Shown here: positions 28,513 to 37,707 of the stretch, in pieces | How positions within the stretch are numbered: position 1 is the stretch's first letter | Layout of the letters: every line of letters begins with the position of its first letter | From: Aquabacterium parvum | Lineage (GTDB): Bacteria; Pseudomonadota; Gammaproteobacteria; Burkholderiales; Burkholderiaceae_C | Direction: 5' to 3' | NCBI RefSeq assembly: GCF_001447195.1 | Contig: NZ_LFRI01000392.1 | Span: 1-61,649 of the forward strand | DNA length: 61,649 bases | Made by a program: the position numbers and the translations under genes | The notes under the pieces: generated by a model | Told to the model about the DNA's origin: nothing | The model's input: the letters and a program-made list of their open reading frames with translations, nothing else | Database searches by the model: none

Positions 28513-29580
28513 TCATCGGCGGCTCGACGTCCGAGGCTGACCGTCGCTGGCCAGTTTGAGCACTTGCAGGTAAGCAGGGGCCTCTGGTACACCTGCCCGT
28601 TCGCGCAGCCACTTGTGCATCAGCGGCAGTCGGTGATAAGGCACCGATGCCATCACGTGGTGCTCCATGTGGTGGTTCACATGAACAGGGGCCACCGTCA
28701 TGCGCGCCAGCCAGCCAGCCTTCGTGGTGCGGGTGTTGAGGAACATGTCGGGCGAGCGCGGCAGGCATCCGTGCTCGGCGATGGAGCGGATGCGCACGAA
28801 CAGCGGCAGCACGTTGAGGTAGGCCACCACCCAGGCCCAGTACAGCCAGGCATGCCCCGTCGCGGCCAGCGCGGCCCAAAGCAGCAGGTTGGTCAGCACC
28901 ACGGGGGCCATGTTCTTCGCGGTGGTGGCGATGCGCTCGGGCCAGGTGCGGCCGGCCTGGGGCAGGCGCTCGATGTGGTTGGCCACCGTCCACTTGAACA
29001 CGCCAGCGTCCATCATGAACAAGCCGTAGGTCAACTTCAGCCCGGTGAGGCCGGAGATGTCGCGCAGCACCTTGCGCAGCAGCGAGGCGCGGGTCACGGG
29101 GTAGTCGGCGTGCAGCGAGATGTCCGGGTCCTCCAGCGTGCCGGTGCGCGTGTGGTGCCCGAAGTGATGCACCTTGTACTTGGGCAGGTTCTGCCAGATG
29201 GGGCGAGCGCAGAGCCAGTCGGTGAGCACGTCGTTGGCCCAGCGACTTTTGAACAGCGTGCCGTGCGAGCCCTCATGCTGCAGGATGGCCAGGCACAGTT
29301 GGCGGCCGGCGATCACGATGCTGGCCAGCACGAACGTGAACACGCTGGGCCACCAGGCCAGCACCGCGAAGGCGGCAGCGATCACGCCCCAGGTGGAGGC
29401 GATGGCCCAGGCCCCGAGCCAGTCCGAGCGCTCGGTCAGCGTGGCCAGTTGCTCTCGGGTGAACAGGTCCTTGAGCCTCCTGCGCGTGGCCGTCGGCAGC
29501 TCGGTGGGCGTGGCGCTTTCGACCTGGGCATCTTGGGCGAGGGCCGATTGGGGGGCGTTCGAAGAGGTGGGGGCGCGCAT
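28513..29580 (-). CDS. Membrane fatty acid desaturase
   Basis: A 355-residue integral membrane di-iron enzyme. The three histidine boxes are HEGSHGT, HHFGHH and HHMEHH, all intact, with hydrophobic helices between them (about residues 60-105 and 200-240). It should introduce a double bond into membrane lipid acyl chains or a related hydrocarbon. ATG 29580 is preferred; a TTG at 29613 lies eleven codons upstream. It follows the PaaX-like regulator closely on the same strand (7-39 bp, depending on start), so the regulator may control it. Confidence 0.9.
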   Translation of the reverse strand: MRAPTSSNAPQSALAQDAQVESATPTELPTATRRRLKDLFTREQLATLTERSDWLGAWAIASTWGVIAAAFAVLAWWPSVFTFVLASIVIAGRQLCLAILQHEGSHGTLFKSRWANDVLTDWLCARPIWQNLPKYKVHHFGHHTRTGTLEDPDISLHADYPVTRASLLRKVLRDISGLTGLKLTYGLFMMDAGVFKWTVANHIERLPQAGRTWPERIATTAKNMAPVVLTNLLLWAALAATGHAWLYWAWVVAYLNVLPLFVRIRSIAEHGCLPRSPDMFLNTRTTKAGWLARMTVAPVHVNHHMEHHVMASVPYHRLPLMHKWLRERAGVPEAPAYLQVLKLASDGQPRTSSRR

Positions 29581-29619
29581 GGGGTGGTCGTTGGCGGTGG
29601 GTTGCTGCGGCAAAGGGGG

Positions 29620-30498
29620 TCAGTGGGTCCAGCGCCGCTGTGCTGAGTGCGCTTCGGTCTGTGGAGGGCGGGGCTCGCTGCTGCCAGCGCTCTGGTTGCT
29701 GTCGCCCGAGTTGTGGCGCAACGAGGGGAGCAGGCTCTGCCAGATCCGATGTCCGGCGGCGTCGAAGTCGATCACGGCTTGCAGGAAGTCGCGCCGTGCC
29801 GAAACGTCCACCAGTGGTTGAGGCAGCAATGGGTCGAAGACGAGTTGCCGGATGGCTTCGTTGCCAAGGACGTAGCTTTCCCGGGCGGCCGTTTCGAGCT
29901 CGAGCTGGTCGGCGCCTTGCAGCCAGGTCTCGAGCTTGTGTCGGGTGCGGGCGTATCTTTGGTCGAGGTGCTTGCCTGCCCAGAGTTGGCGGGCTCGTTG
30001 GTCGAGTTCCGGCGCCAGCTCGCGGGCCACGAACACGTGGGCGTCAGGATCCAAGCCCAGTTGTTGCAGGCGGTGGCGAGCGCCTTCGGCATGGCCGATC
30101 AGGTTGTCGGGGCGAACATGCAACTCGGGTGCAAGGGTCTCGAAACCAGCCAGAGCCAGCGCGCGTTCACGTAAGCGCAAGGCGGCTCGGTCGCTGCGCC
30201 GCAGGCCGGCGGTGCTGACCATCAGCCAGCCACCGTCCCAATCGCAGACGCGTTGCTCGGCGTGGCGCCAACTGGCGATGTCGGCGGCCAACGTGGCCGC
30301 CTGGGGGCCCAGTCGGTAGGCGCCTCGGCCCACCGACTCGATCAGCCCTGCTGCGTTCAGGCGCACCAGGGCCACACGCACGCTGTTTTCCCGGATGCCG
30401 AACAGTTGGCAGGAGGCCACGGCGTCGCTCGCGCTCAACGGCTCGCCCGCTGCAGCGAGCAGCAGGTTGAGGATCAGGTTTTTTGGGGTGGTCGCCAT
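29620..30498 (-). CDS. PaaX-family transcriptional regulator
   Basis: A 292-residue regulator. The N-terminal winged helix (LILNLLLAAAGEPLSASDAVASCQLFGIRENSVRV) is followed by a PaaX-like central domain (WDGGWLMVSTAG, with RSDRAALRLRERALALAGF) and the C-terminal region with ARESYVLGNEAIRQLVFDPLLPQPL. PaaX represses phenylacetate catabolism, but no paa gene is nearby. The adjacent desaturase is the likely target, with acyl-CoA as a possible ligand. ATG 30498. Divergent from a Crp/Fnr gene across a 199-bp spacer. Confidence 0.82.
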   Translation of the reverse strand: MATTPKNLILNLLLAAAGEPLSASDAVASCQLFGIRENSVRVALVRLNAAGLIESVGRGAYRLGPQAATLAADIASWRHAEQRVCDWDGGWLMVSTAGLRRSDRAALRLRERALALAGFETLAPELHVRPDNLIGHAEGARHRLQQLGLDPDAHVFVARELAPELDQRARQLWAGKHLDQRYARTRHKLETWLQGADQLELETAARESYVLGNEAIRQLVFDPLLPQPLVDVSARRDFLQAVIDFDAAGHRIWQSLLPSLRHNSGDSNQSAGSSEPRPPQTEAHSAQRRWTH

Positions 30499-30623
30499 GC
30501 TTGTGACATCGAATGATTGCTTATGCTAATCCATGTAATGTGTTGATGCCTAAGGGTTGTCACTTGGTTCTGCCCGTGGCACGCGCTTGCGCTCGGAGCG
30601 AGGGCCTGGCAAGCAGGCAATCC

Positions 30624-30637
30624 TTGCGCGACATCAA
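30624..30637. promoter_or_regulatory. Possible FNR/CRP-type half-conserved operator
   Basis: TTGCGCGACATCAA fits TTGAT-N4-ATCAA with a perfect right half and two mismatches on the left. It is 61 bp upstream of the Crp/Fnr regulator start, in the spacer shared with the PaaX-like gene. Autoregulation is possible but the match is modest. Confidence 0.35.
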
Positions 30638-30697
30638 GTCCGTTGCAGACGGGGCTTCTCAGAATTCAGGGCGTGCAGAACCCCGAAGGAGCATGAG

Positions 30698-31405
30698 ATG
30701 CCACCCGCCCCGTTCGACGCAGGCCATGTCCTGCGCGGGCTGAACCTGTTTCGCGAAGCCCCTGAGCCAACCCTGGCGCGCATGGCGGCGTCGGCTCAGC
30801 GCATCCACCTCGCCCGTGGGGACGAGTTGTTCCATTCGGGGGATGTCAGCGAGGGGCTTTACGTGGTCATCAAGGGGCAGATCAAGGTGTACGCCCGGGC
30901 AGACAATGGCCAGGAAAAGGTGATCGAGGTGGTGTCGGCCCCCGCGAGCCTTGGCGGCTCGCTGTTGCTGGCCGATGTGACTGGGCAGGGCTCAAGCGTG
31001 ATGCGCCATGTCAGCCATGCGGCCGCGCTCACCGAAGCGCAGCTGTTGCTGTTGCCGCGAACCCAGTTGCTGGTGGAGTTGCAGGCGGAGCCGAAGTTGG
31101 CCGTCAAGCTGCTGGCCGATGTCTCCGGGCGACTCAACCGCCTGGTGCGCGACATCGAAGCCGTGACCCTTCACAGCGCGGCGCAGCGCGTCGTCAGCTA
31201 CCTGCTGCGCACGAGTCCTCAGGCGGCCACGTCGGCTTGCACGGTGTCGCTGCCGGCCAGCAAGGGCACGATCGCCTCGCTGTTGTCGGTCACGCCCGAG
31301 CACTTCTCGCGCATCCTGCATGACTTGCAGTCCCGCGGCCTGATCGCGGTGAACCGGCGCGAGATCGTCATCCCCGATGTGGAGCGGCTGGCCGGTTGTG
31401 TGTGA
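30698..31405 (+). CDS. Crp/Fnr-family transcriptional regulator
   Basis: A 235-residue regulator. The cyclic-nucleotide-type beta-roll covers residues about 15-125 (RGDELFHSGDVSEGLYVVIKG), then a long dimer helix, then a C-terminal helix-turn-helix (SKGTIASLLSVTPEHFSRIL, DLQSRGLIAV). There is no N-terminal cysteine cluster, so it is not a classical Fe-S FNR; a Dnr/NnrR-like heme or NO sensor, or a cAMP-independent type, is possible. ATG 30698 has AAGGAGC upstream. Convergent with the aminopeptidase gene. Confidence 0.88.
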   Translation: MPPAPFDAGHVLRGLNLFREAPEPTLARMAASAQRIHLARGDELFHSGDVSEGLYVVIKGQIKVYARADNGQEKVIEVVSAPASLGGSLLLADVTGQGSSVMRHVSHAAALTEAQLLLLPRTQLLVELQAEPKLAVKLLADVSGRLNRLVRDIEAVTLHSAAQRVVSYLLRTSPQAATSACTVSLPASKGTIASLLSVTPEHFSRILHDLQSRGLIAVNRREIVIPDVERLAGCV

Positions 31406-31426
31406 GCCGGCCGGAGCAGGTGTTGA

Positions 31427-33310
31427 TCAGATGGGCTCGGTGCGTCGCACCAGCCAGCTCAAGGCCTCGCCGCTCACGTGCGGAGACAGGCGGCGGCGCA
31501 CCTCGGCGTGGTAGGCGTTGAGCCAGTCGATCTCGTCGGGGCGCATCAGGCCCAGGTCGATGCAGCGCGTGTCGATCGGGCACAAGCTCAGCGTTTCAAA
31601 GGCGAGGTAATGGCCGTGTTCAGGCGTGCCCGGCTCGGCATCGGGCACGGCGGGCGCCACGGGCACGTTGAGCACCAGGTTCTCGATGCGGATGCCCCAC
31701 TGGCCTGGCCGGTACAGCCCCGGCTCGATCGACGTGATCATGCCCGGGTGCATGGCCATGTCCGGGTTGGGCATGGCCTTGGAGATGGACTGCGGGCCCT
31801 CGTGCACGTTCAGGAAGTAGCCCACGCCGTGGCCGGTGCCGTGGCCGAAGTCCAGGCCTTCTGCCCACAGCGGCGCGCGCGCGATGGCGTCGAGCATGGG
31901 CGCGAGCGTGCCCAGTGGGAAGCGCGTGCGCGACAGCCCCAGCGTGCCCTTGAGCACGAGCGTGAAGTCGCGCTTTTGCGCCGCGGTGGGCGTGCCGATG
32001 GCCCACACGCGGGTGATGTCGGTGGTGCCGCCCAGGTACTGCGCGCCCGAGTCGATCAGCAGCAGTCCTTCGGCCACCAGGCCCTGTGGTGTGCTGATGG
32101 GTGAGAAGGCCTCGGGCGTGGCGCGGTAGTGGGGCAGGGCGCCGTTGGCGTTGAAGCCCGCGATGGTGGGGAAGCTCAGCGACACGTAGCCGGGCTGCCT
32201 GGCTCGCTCGGCGGTCATGCGCTCGTCGATGGTGAGCTCGCTCACGTGCTCGTGGCCCAGCGCTTGTTCGAGCCAGGCGTAGAAGGCGCACATGGCCGCG
32301 CCGTCGCGCTCCATGGCTTCGCGGATGTGCGCGGCCTCGGCGTCTGTTTTGCGTGACTTGGCCAGGGTGCTGGGGTTGATGGCCTCGATCACCCGCACGC
32401 TTTCAGGCACGGCCTCGCGCAAGCCCCAGGTGGTGCGCTTGGGGTCGAGCCAGAGCACGGCGCTGTTGGGCAGTTTGGCGATGGTGGGCAGGGCCTGCTC
32501 GTAGGGGCGGCATTGCACACCATCGGCAGCCAGCCGAGCGGCCAGGGTGGCATCGACCTTGCCCTCGCCCACGAAGAGCTCGGCACCGTCGGGCGAGACC
32601 AGCAGGTGCGCCAGGAAGACCGGGTTGTATTCGACGTCGGCGCCACGCAGGTTCAGCAGCCAAGCCAGGTCGTCGAGTGTGGCGATCCAGTGGTGGGTGG
32701 CGCCACGCTCGGCCAGGGCTTGGCGCACGTTGGCCAATTTGTCGGCGCGCGAAGTCGATGCGTGTGGCTGCACGTGCTCGTAAACCGGGGCCGTTGGCAG
32801 GCCAGGGCGCTCTGGCCAGGCACCTTCGAGCACGTCGTCCCGGGTGTGCAGGCGCCAGCCGGCGTCCTTCAGCGTCGATTGCAGTTGCTGGGTCTGGGCC
32901 AGGCCCATGACGGCGCCGTCGGTGGCCAGCGTGAGCGTTGCGCCGTCGCTGCCAGCTCTTGCAGCTTCTCCTTTGAGGCCCAGCGCCTGCAGCCACTCGG
33001 CACACGCCGGGTTGAAGGCGCCGTCGAGCTTGACCAGCTCCACCCCCGTGCCGGCGAGCTCGGCTTCTGCCTGCGTCCAGTAGCGGCTGTCGGTGAAGAC
33101 GGCGGCACGATCTGCGGCCACGAGCAGCGTGCCCGACGAACCGGTGAAACCGCTGAAGTGGGCTCGGCCCTGCCAGCGCTCGGGCAGGTATTCGGAGAGG
33201 TGCGGGTCGCTGCTGGGCAGCAGCACGGCCTGCCAGCCCCTGGCCGCCATGTGGGCGCGCAAGGTGCTCAGGCGGGCGGCGTGAGGGGAAGTGTGTGTGG
33301 GGGCGTTCAC
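31427..33310 (-). CDS. Xaa-Pro aminopeptidase (three-domain aminopeptidase P family)
   Basis: A 627-residue cytosolic metallopeptidase that removes an N-terminal residue preceding proline. Two creatinase-like N-terminal domains precede a pita-bread catalytic domain with metal ligands Asp (LLIDSGAQY), Asp (GGTTDITRV), His (GHGTGHGVG), Glu (TSIEPGLY) and Glu (LAFETLS). Length fits the long, eukaryote-like APP1 group rather than the 440-residue E. coli PepP. GTG start at 33310. Confidence 0.93.
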   Translation of the reverse strand: MNAPTHTSPHAARLSTLRAHMAARGWQAVLLPSSDPHLSEYLPERWQGRAHFSGFTGSSGTLLVAADRAAVFTDSRYWTQAEAELAGTGVELVKLDGAFNPACAEWLQALGLKGEAARAGSDGATLTLATDGAVMGLAQTQQLQSTLKDAGWRLHTRDDVLEGAWPERPGLPTAPVYEHVQPHASTSRADKLANVRQALAERGATHHWIATLDDLAWLLNLRGADVEYNPVFLAHLLVSPDGAELFVGEGKVDATLAARLAADGVQCRPYEQALPTIAKLPNSAVLWLDPKRTTWGLREAVPESVRVIEAINPSTLAKSRKTDAEAAHIREAMERDGAAMCAFYAWLEQALGHEHVSELTIDERMTAERARQPGYVSLSFPTIAGFNANGALPHYRATPEAFSPISTPQGLVAEGLLLIDSGAQYLGGTTDITRVWAIGTPTAAQKRDFTLVLKGTLGLSRTRFPLGTLAPMLDAIARAPLWAEGLDFGHGTGHGVGYFLNVHEGPQSISKAMPNPDMAMHPGMITSIEPGLYRPGQWGIRIENLVLNVPVAPAVPDAEPGTPEHGHYLAFETLSLCPIDTRCIDLGLMRPDEIDWLNAYHAEVRRRLSPHVSGEALSWLVRRTEPI

Positions 33311-33467
33311 GGGTGGGTCCTGCTCGGGCCTGGTGCGTCAGGCGTTCAGGCCCGATGTTGCCACGCCGGGCATGACCTGCCAGCGCCCGTTGTCATCCAC
33401 GGTGGGACCTGGCAACGTCGACCAGTCGGCCCAAGGCGATCCTGATCGCGGGCTGGGGCGCAAGGCT

Positions 33468-34985
33468 TCAGCCGGCCTGGCTGGGTGCCGTGGCTGCCGC
33501 GGTGGCTGCCGCTGCAACGGGTGCTGCCGGCGTGGCGCGCGCATCTGCCACGCTCACCAGCACCTTGTGCGGCTCCAGCGCGTGCGGGTCTGGGAAGACG
33601 CGGGCGTGGCGCTGCGAGGTGAAGTAGGCCCAGGCCCAGTCCATCATCACCACCATGCGGTTGCGGAACCCGATCAGGAAGTACACGTGCACGAAGAGCC
33701 AGAACAGCCAGGCTGAGAAGCCGCTGAAGCGCACCTGCTTTTTGGTGAAGGGCAGGTCGATCATGGCCACGGCCGCGCGCTTGCCGATGGTGGCCAGCGA
33801 GCCGTAGTCGAAGTAGCGGAAGGCCTGAGGCTCCAGGCCCTTCATGCGGCGCATGATGTTGAAGGCGGCCTTGCGGCCCATCTGCTTGGCGCCGGGACTC
33901 ACGCCTGGCACGGGCGTGGGGTTGTGCGGGTCGAGGTAGCTCTTGGCGCTGGCCAGGTCGCCCACCACGTGGATGTTGGGGTGGCCGGGGATGGTCAGGT
34001 CAGGTTGCACCACCACGCGACCAGCGCGGTCGAGCTCGCAGCCGGTGCTCTTGGCCAGGGCCTTGCCCAGCGGTGAGGCCGCCACGCCGGCAGCCCAGAT
34101 CACCGTGCGGGTGGGCAAGAAGTGCGAGACGTTGCGGCTGCTGCCATCGGGCTGCTTCTCGGCCACGTCGTAGTGGATGCCGAAGGCGGTGATGTTGGTC
34201 ACCTTGGCGCCGGGCAGCACCTCGGCGCCCAGGCCTTCGAGTTGTTCCTTGGCGCGCTGTGACAGGTCTTCGGTGAAGGTGCCGAGCACGCGCGGTGCGC
34301 CTTCGAGCAGGATGACGCGGGCGTCGCGCGAGTCGATGCGGCGGAATTCGGCGCTCAGGGTGTGCTGAGCGATCTCGGACATGGTGCCGGCCATCTCGAC
34401 GCCGGTGGGGCCGGCACCGACCACGGCGAAGGTCAGCCAGGGTACGCGCTTGGCCGGATCGGGCTCGCGCTCGGCTTGCTCGAACGCGGTCAGCACCCGG
34501 CGACGGATGGTGAAGGCATCGCCCAGGGTCTTGAGGCCGGGCGCGTACTTGGCCCAGTCGTCCCGCCCGAAGTAGCTGTGGGTGGCGCCAGCGGCCACGA
34601 TGAGCTGGTCGTAGTGCAGGTGTTCGCCGCCATCGAGCACCACGCACGACGAGGCGGTGTCGATCGACGTGACCTCGCCCATCAGCACCGTCAGGTGACC
34701 CTGGGCGATCTGCTTGCGCAACACGTGCCGGATGGGCGCGGCGATGGCGGGTGCGGGCAGGCCGGCGGTCGCCACCTGGTAGAGCAAGGGCTGAAACAGG
34801 TGGTGGTTGGTGCGGTCGATGACGACCACGTCCACATTGGCGCCCTCCAGCGCTTTGGCGGCTTCCAGGCCTCCGAAGCCGCAGCCGACGATGACGACAC
34901 GCTGCCGCTGGGTCCCCGCAGGTCGACTGGTCGGCACTTTTTGTGTGGCGACGAAGTGAGAAGCGGGGCGGTCGTGAGGCTGCAT
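33468..34985 (-). CDS. Type II NADH dehydrogenase (NDH-2 family FAD oxidoreductase)
   Basis: A 505-residue flavoprotein that passes electrons from NADH to quinone without pumping protons. The FAD motif VGCGFGGLEAA is at residues about 33-43, LFQPLLYQVATAGL is the NDH-2 hallmark, and the NAD motif VVGAGPTGVEMAGT is central. IHVVGDLASA contacts FAD near the C-terminus. A hydrophobic C-terminal helix (FSAWLFWLFVHVYFLIGF) probably anchors it to the membrane. ATG 34985 (MQPHDRP) is preferred; the upstream open frame is low complexity. The final 35 residues are Ala/Pro-rich. Confidence 0.92.
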   Translation of the reverse strand: MQPHDRPASHFVATQKVPTSRPAGTQRQRVVIVGCGFGGLEAAKALEGANVDVVVIDRTNHHLFQPLLYQVATAGLPAPAIAAPIRHVLRKQIAQGHLTVLMGEVTSIDTASSCVVLDGGEHLHYDQLIVAAGATHSYFGRDDWAKYAPGLKTLGDAFTIRRRVLTAFEQAEREPDPAKRVPWLTFAVVGAGPTGVEMAGTMSEIAQHTLSAEFRRIDSRDARVILLEGAPRVLGTFTEDLSQRAKEQLEGLGAEVLPGAKVTNITAFGIHYDVAEKQPDGSSRNVSHFLPTRTVIWAAGVAASPLGKALAKSTGCELDRAGRVVVQPDLTIPGHPNIHVVGDLASAKSYLDPHNPTPVPGVSPGAKQMGRKAAFNIMRRMKGLEPQAFRYFDYGSLATIGKRAAVAMIDLPFTKKQVRFSGFSAWLFWLFVHVYFLIGFRNRMVVMMDWAWAYFTSQRHARVFPDPHALEPHKVLVSVADARATPAAPVAAAATAAATAPSQAG

Positions 34986-35133
34986 GCGCGACAAAAGGGA
35001 AGGTTGGGCGAAACGACGACAGCCTGCATCCAGCAGGCTGTCCGTTGGGGCTTGGTGTTTATACCAGGGTGATCCGGATGGCGGGCGCGTGGCACCGTTG
35101 TGGTGCGCCCCTCGATCGCGGGGAATGCAGGCC

Positions 35134-37053
35134 TCAGGCGCAGGCTTGTTGCGCCGATGGGGGGCGATGCGGTGCCAGCTCGTCACCCTGCAGCACGAAG
35201 CGGGCTTTGCCCGCGCGTTTGGCGGTGTACATCGCGGCGTCGGCGCGCTGACACAGGCTGTCGTGGCTGTCTTGCGCTTCGAACAACGCCGCGCCCACGC
35301 TGGCGCATGGCCAGATCGTTTCCTCGCCGATCACGCAGGGCTGACCCAGGCGCTCCAGGATGCGCTGGCCGATGCGGTGCACCTCGGTCGGGTGGCCTGC
35401 TCCTTCGAGGATGATGGTGAACTCGTCACCCGCCAGGCGGCAGACGCAGTCGGTGTCGCGCACGCAGGACTCCAGTCGTGTCGCGACCTCGATGAGCAGC
35501 TTGTCGCCGGCTGCGTGGCCGAGGCGGTCGTTGATGGCCTTGAAACCGTCCAGGTCGATGAACATGACGGCCAGCGTCTGAGGCTTGCGGCGTGCGCGGG
35601 CCATGGCCTGGCGCAGGCGCTCGACGAACACGCGGCGGTTGGGCAAGCCGGTGAGGCTGTCGCGGCGCGCTTGCTCGGCCAGCTCGCGCTGCTGAGCCTT
35701 GAGCACGGAGATGTCGGTCAGCACGCGGATGTGTTGTGACAGGCGCTGGTCTTCACCTCGCAGGGTGGTCACGGCCAGCCAGGTCTCCAGTGAGCGCCCG
35801 TCCGCACCCACCAGCGCGCACTCTCCCGCCCACCGTTGGCCTGACTTCAAAGCGGCCTCGACGCCGGGCAGGTGGCTTTCGCGCAGCGGGGTCAAACCCA
35901 GCAACTCCGCACCCTGACCGATGACCTCCTGACGGCTCAATCCCATCAGCTTGAGGAATGCCGGGTTGACCATCACGATGCGGTCGAGCGCATCGCTGAC
36001 CACCACGGCGTCGGCGGTTTCATCCATCACGCGGGATGCCAGCTTGAGCTGCTCGGCCGCGCGCCGGCTCTCGGTCACGTCGGTGGCGATCGACAGGATG
36101 TGGTCCAGTTGCCCGTCAACGCCGTAGACCGGTGTCTTGATCAGGTCGATCAGGCGTTCGCCTTGAGGCGTTTGGAAGGGCAGGTTGGGGAAGAAGCGCG
36201 TGCGAGGCTCCCGCACCACCAACTGGTCGTGCGCGTCACCCCGCTGCGCGATCTCGCTGGGCATGACGTCGCAGGCCCGCCGCCCCAGGACCTGCTCCGC
36301 CGACATCTGCATGGTCTCGGCCGCCTGTCGGTTCCAGACGATGTAGCGGCCCTGGTTGTGCGCTCGGGCGCTGCGGGCGTAGAGCGCCATCGGCAGGCTG
36401 TCGACCGCGCTGCGGTAGAAGGTTTCCTGTTCGCGCAAGGCCTGGATGGATTCGTGGACCTCGGTGGTGTCCCGCGAGATCAGCGCCATGCCGGACGGCA
36501 AGGGGATGATTTGATGGTGCAGCCAGCGCTGGGCTTGCTGGCGCTCAGGCGAGGCGCTGGCGTGTTCGTCGACCTGGGCTTGCCCGGATTCGGCGGCCAG
36601 CCGCACCCGTTGGTGGAAGTTGCCATGTTCGCTCTCTGGCACGACGTCCTTGAGCAACTGCCCCACCAGCGGCAGCCCATCTGTGCGGAACAGCTGATGC
36701 GCCTGGTGGTTGGCCTGCACGACCGTGTAGCCCATGAAGCGGCCCATCATGTCGTTGCGGCGCTCCAGCACCATGACCGCGTCCTGGCTGCCCTGCAGGC
36801 AGGCCTGCCAGGTGGACTCGTTGCGGTGGGCCAGCTCCAGCGCCCGACGCATGCGGGCGTGGGCCCGCCAGCTCATCCAGCCGGAGGCCCCGGCCAGGAA
36901 CAGGCCGGCCACCTGGACCGGCACTTGATGAGAGGACGTCAACGCGAGCCCTGCCGCGAGGCAGGCCAGCGAAACCAGCCCGGAGGCGCGGTGTGCTGGG
37001 TGGAAAGGGCTGGTGGGCGTCCCCATGTTCACCGAAGACATCAGCGACGACAT
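35134..37053 (-). CDS. PAS-domain diguanylate cyclase
   Basis: A 639-residue signalling enzyme making c-di-GMP from GTP. Two N-terminal hydrophobic segments (about residues 25-65) are followed by three PAS-like regions and a PAC motif (HILSIATDVTESRR). The C-terminal GGDEF domain starts at ARRDSLTGLPNRR. The active site reads AGDEF, an accepted variant, and an RDTD inhibitory site sits five residues before it, so product inhibition is expected. No EAL domain. ATG 37053 is preferred over an upstream TTG at 37122. It could feed the LapA-type adhesin control, but that is inference. Confidence 0.92.
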   Translation of the reverse strand: MSSLMSSVNMGTPTSPFHPAHRASGLVSLACLAAGLALTSSHQVPVQVAGLFLAGASGWMSWRAHARMRRALELAHRNESTWQACLQGSQDAVMVLERRNDMMGRFMGYTVVQANHQAHQLFRTDGLPLVGQLLKDVVPESEHGNFHQRVRLAAESGQAQVDEHASASPERQQAQRWLHHQIIPLPSGMALISRDTTEVHESIQALREQETFYRSAVDSLPMALYARSARAHNQGRYIVWNRQAAETMQMSAEQVLGRRACDVMPSEIAQRGDAHDQLVVREPRTRFFPNLPFQTPQGERLIDLIKTPVYGVDGQLDHILSIATDVTESRRAAEQLKLASRVMDETADAVVVSDALDRIVMVNPAFLKLMGLSRQEVIGQGAELLGLTPLRESHLPGVEAALKSGQRWAGECALVGADGRSLETWLAVTTLRGEDQRLSQHIRVLTDISVLKAQQRELAEQARRDSLTGLPNRRVFVERLRQAMARARRKPQTLAVMFIDLDGFKAINDRLGHAAGDKLLIEVATRLESCVRDTDCVCRLAGDEFTIILEGAGHPTEVHRIGQRILERLGQPCVIGEETIWPCASVGAALFEAQDSHDSLCQRADAAMYTAKRAGKARFVLQGDELAPHRPPSAQQACA

Positions 37054-37152
37054 GGACACCCCGACTGTTGAGAGGACAGTGATGGGGATTTCGGTCACGC
37101 CCGCGGTGACTTGAGTGCCCAAGGGGTTTTTTTGCGCCGACCTGAACTTGAC

Positions 37153-37686
37153 TCAGACCTCGGCCATGCGCCAAGCCTGCACGGCCAGGAAGGTTTGCTG
37201 CAGCAGCCGGGCGTCGGCGCTGGCGCGGTGGCCCTGACTGCCCAGCGTGCCGGTCAGCGATGCCTTGACCTCGTGCCAGTGCGCGGCCTGTTGCTCATCG
37301 AGCAGGGCGCGCAGGTTGTCGAGCTTGAAGCTGGGGCTGCGCTTGGCCGACTCGTAGATGCGATTGAGCCAGGCGTAGTCGTGAGCCCAGGCGTCCGAGT
37401 AGACGGTCTGGCCGCGCAGGCGCTCGTTCAGCGCGTTGGCGATGTCAGCGACGCTGCGGCCGTGTCGCTCGATGTGCGCGCGGGTGATGCCGTGCATGGA
37501 GGCGGCTTCGTCGTCCCAGTGTTGCCAGTCGGCTTCGGGTCGGATGAGGCTGCACCACGCTTTTCCCTCGCTGGTGACAAAGCCGACCTCAATGGGGTAG
37601 CTGCCCGGGCCGAAGCCGGAGGCCTCGATGTCGAGGATGGTGGGCAAGACCGGGGCGGGGGGGCTTGGCGATGGGGTGCCTTGCAT
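37153..37686 (-). CDS. DnaQ-like 3'-5' exonuclease
   Basis: A 177-residue DEDD-superfamily nuclease. Asp19 and Glu21 in ILDIEASGFG form the first exonuclease motif; HRASADARL near the C-terminus gives the His/Asp third motif of the DEDDh type. SMHGITRAHIERHG resembles the usual HGIT segment. A Pro/Ser-rich leader precedes the fold. It is 21 bp from the next upstream gene on the same strand. DNA or RNA substrate cannot be told. Confidence 0.85.
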   Translation of the reverse strand: MQGTPSPSPPAPVLPTILDIEASGFGPGSYPIEVGFVTSEGKAWCSLIRPEADWQHWDDEAASMHGITRAHIERHGRSVADIANALNERLRGQTVYSDAWAHDYAWLNRIYESAKRSPSFKLDNLRALLDEQQAAHWHEVKASLTGTLGSQGHRASADARLLQQTFLAVQAWRMAEV

Positions 37687-37707
37687 GGCGGGTTGTCTCA
37701 GCCTGTT

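Noticed and set aside
29640..30218. Plus-strand frames opposite the PaaX-like gene.
   Set aside because: They are Arg/Gly/Cys-rich antisense shadows; the minus-strand product has clear winged-helix and PaaX features.
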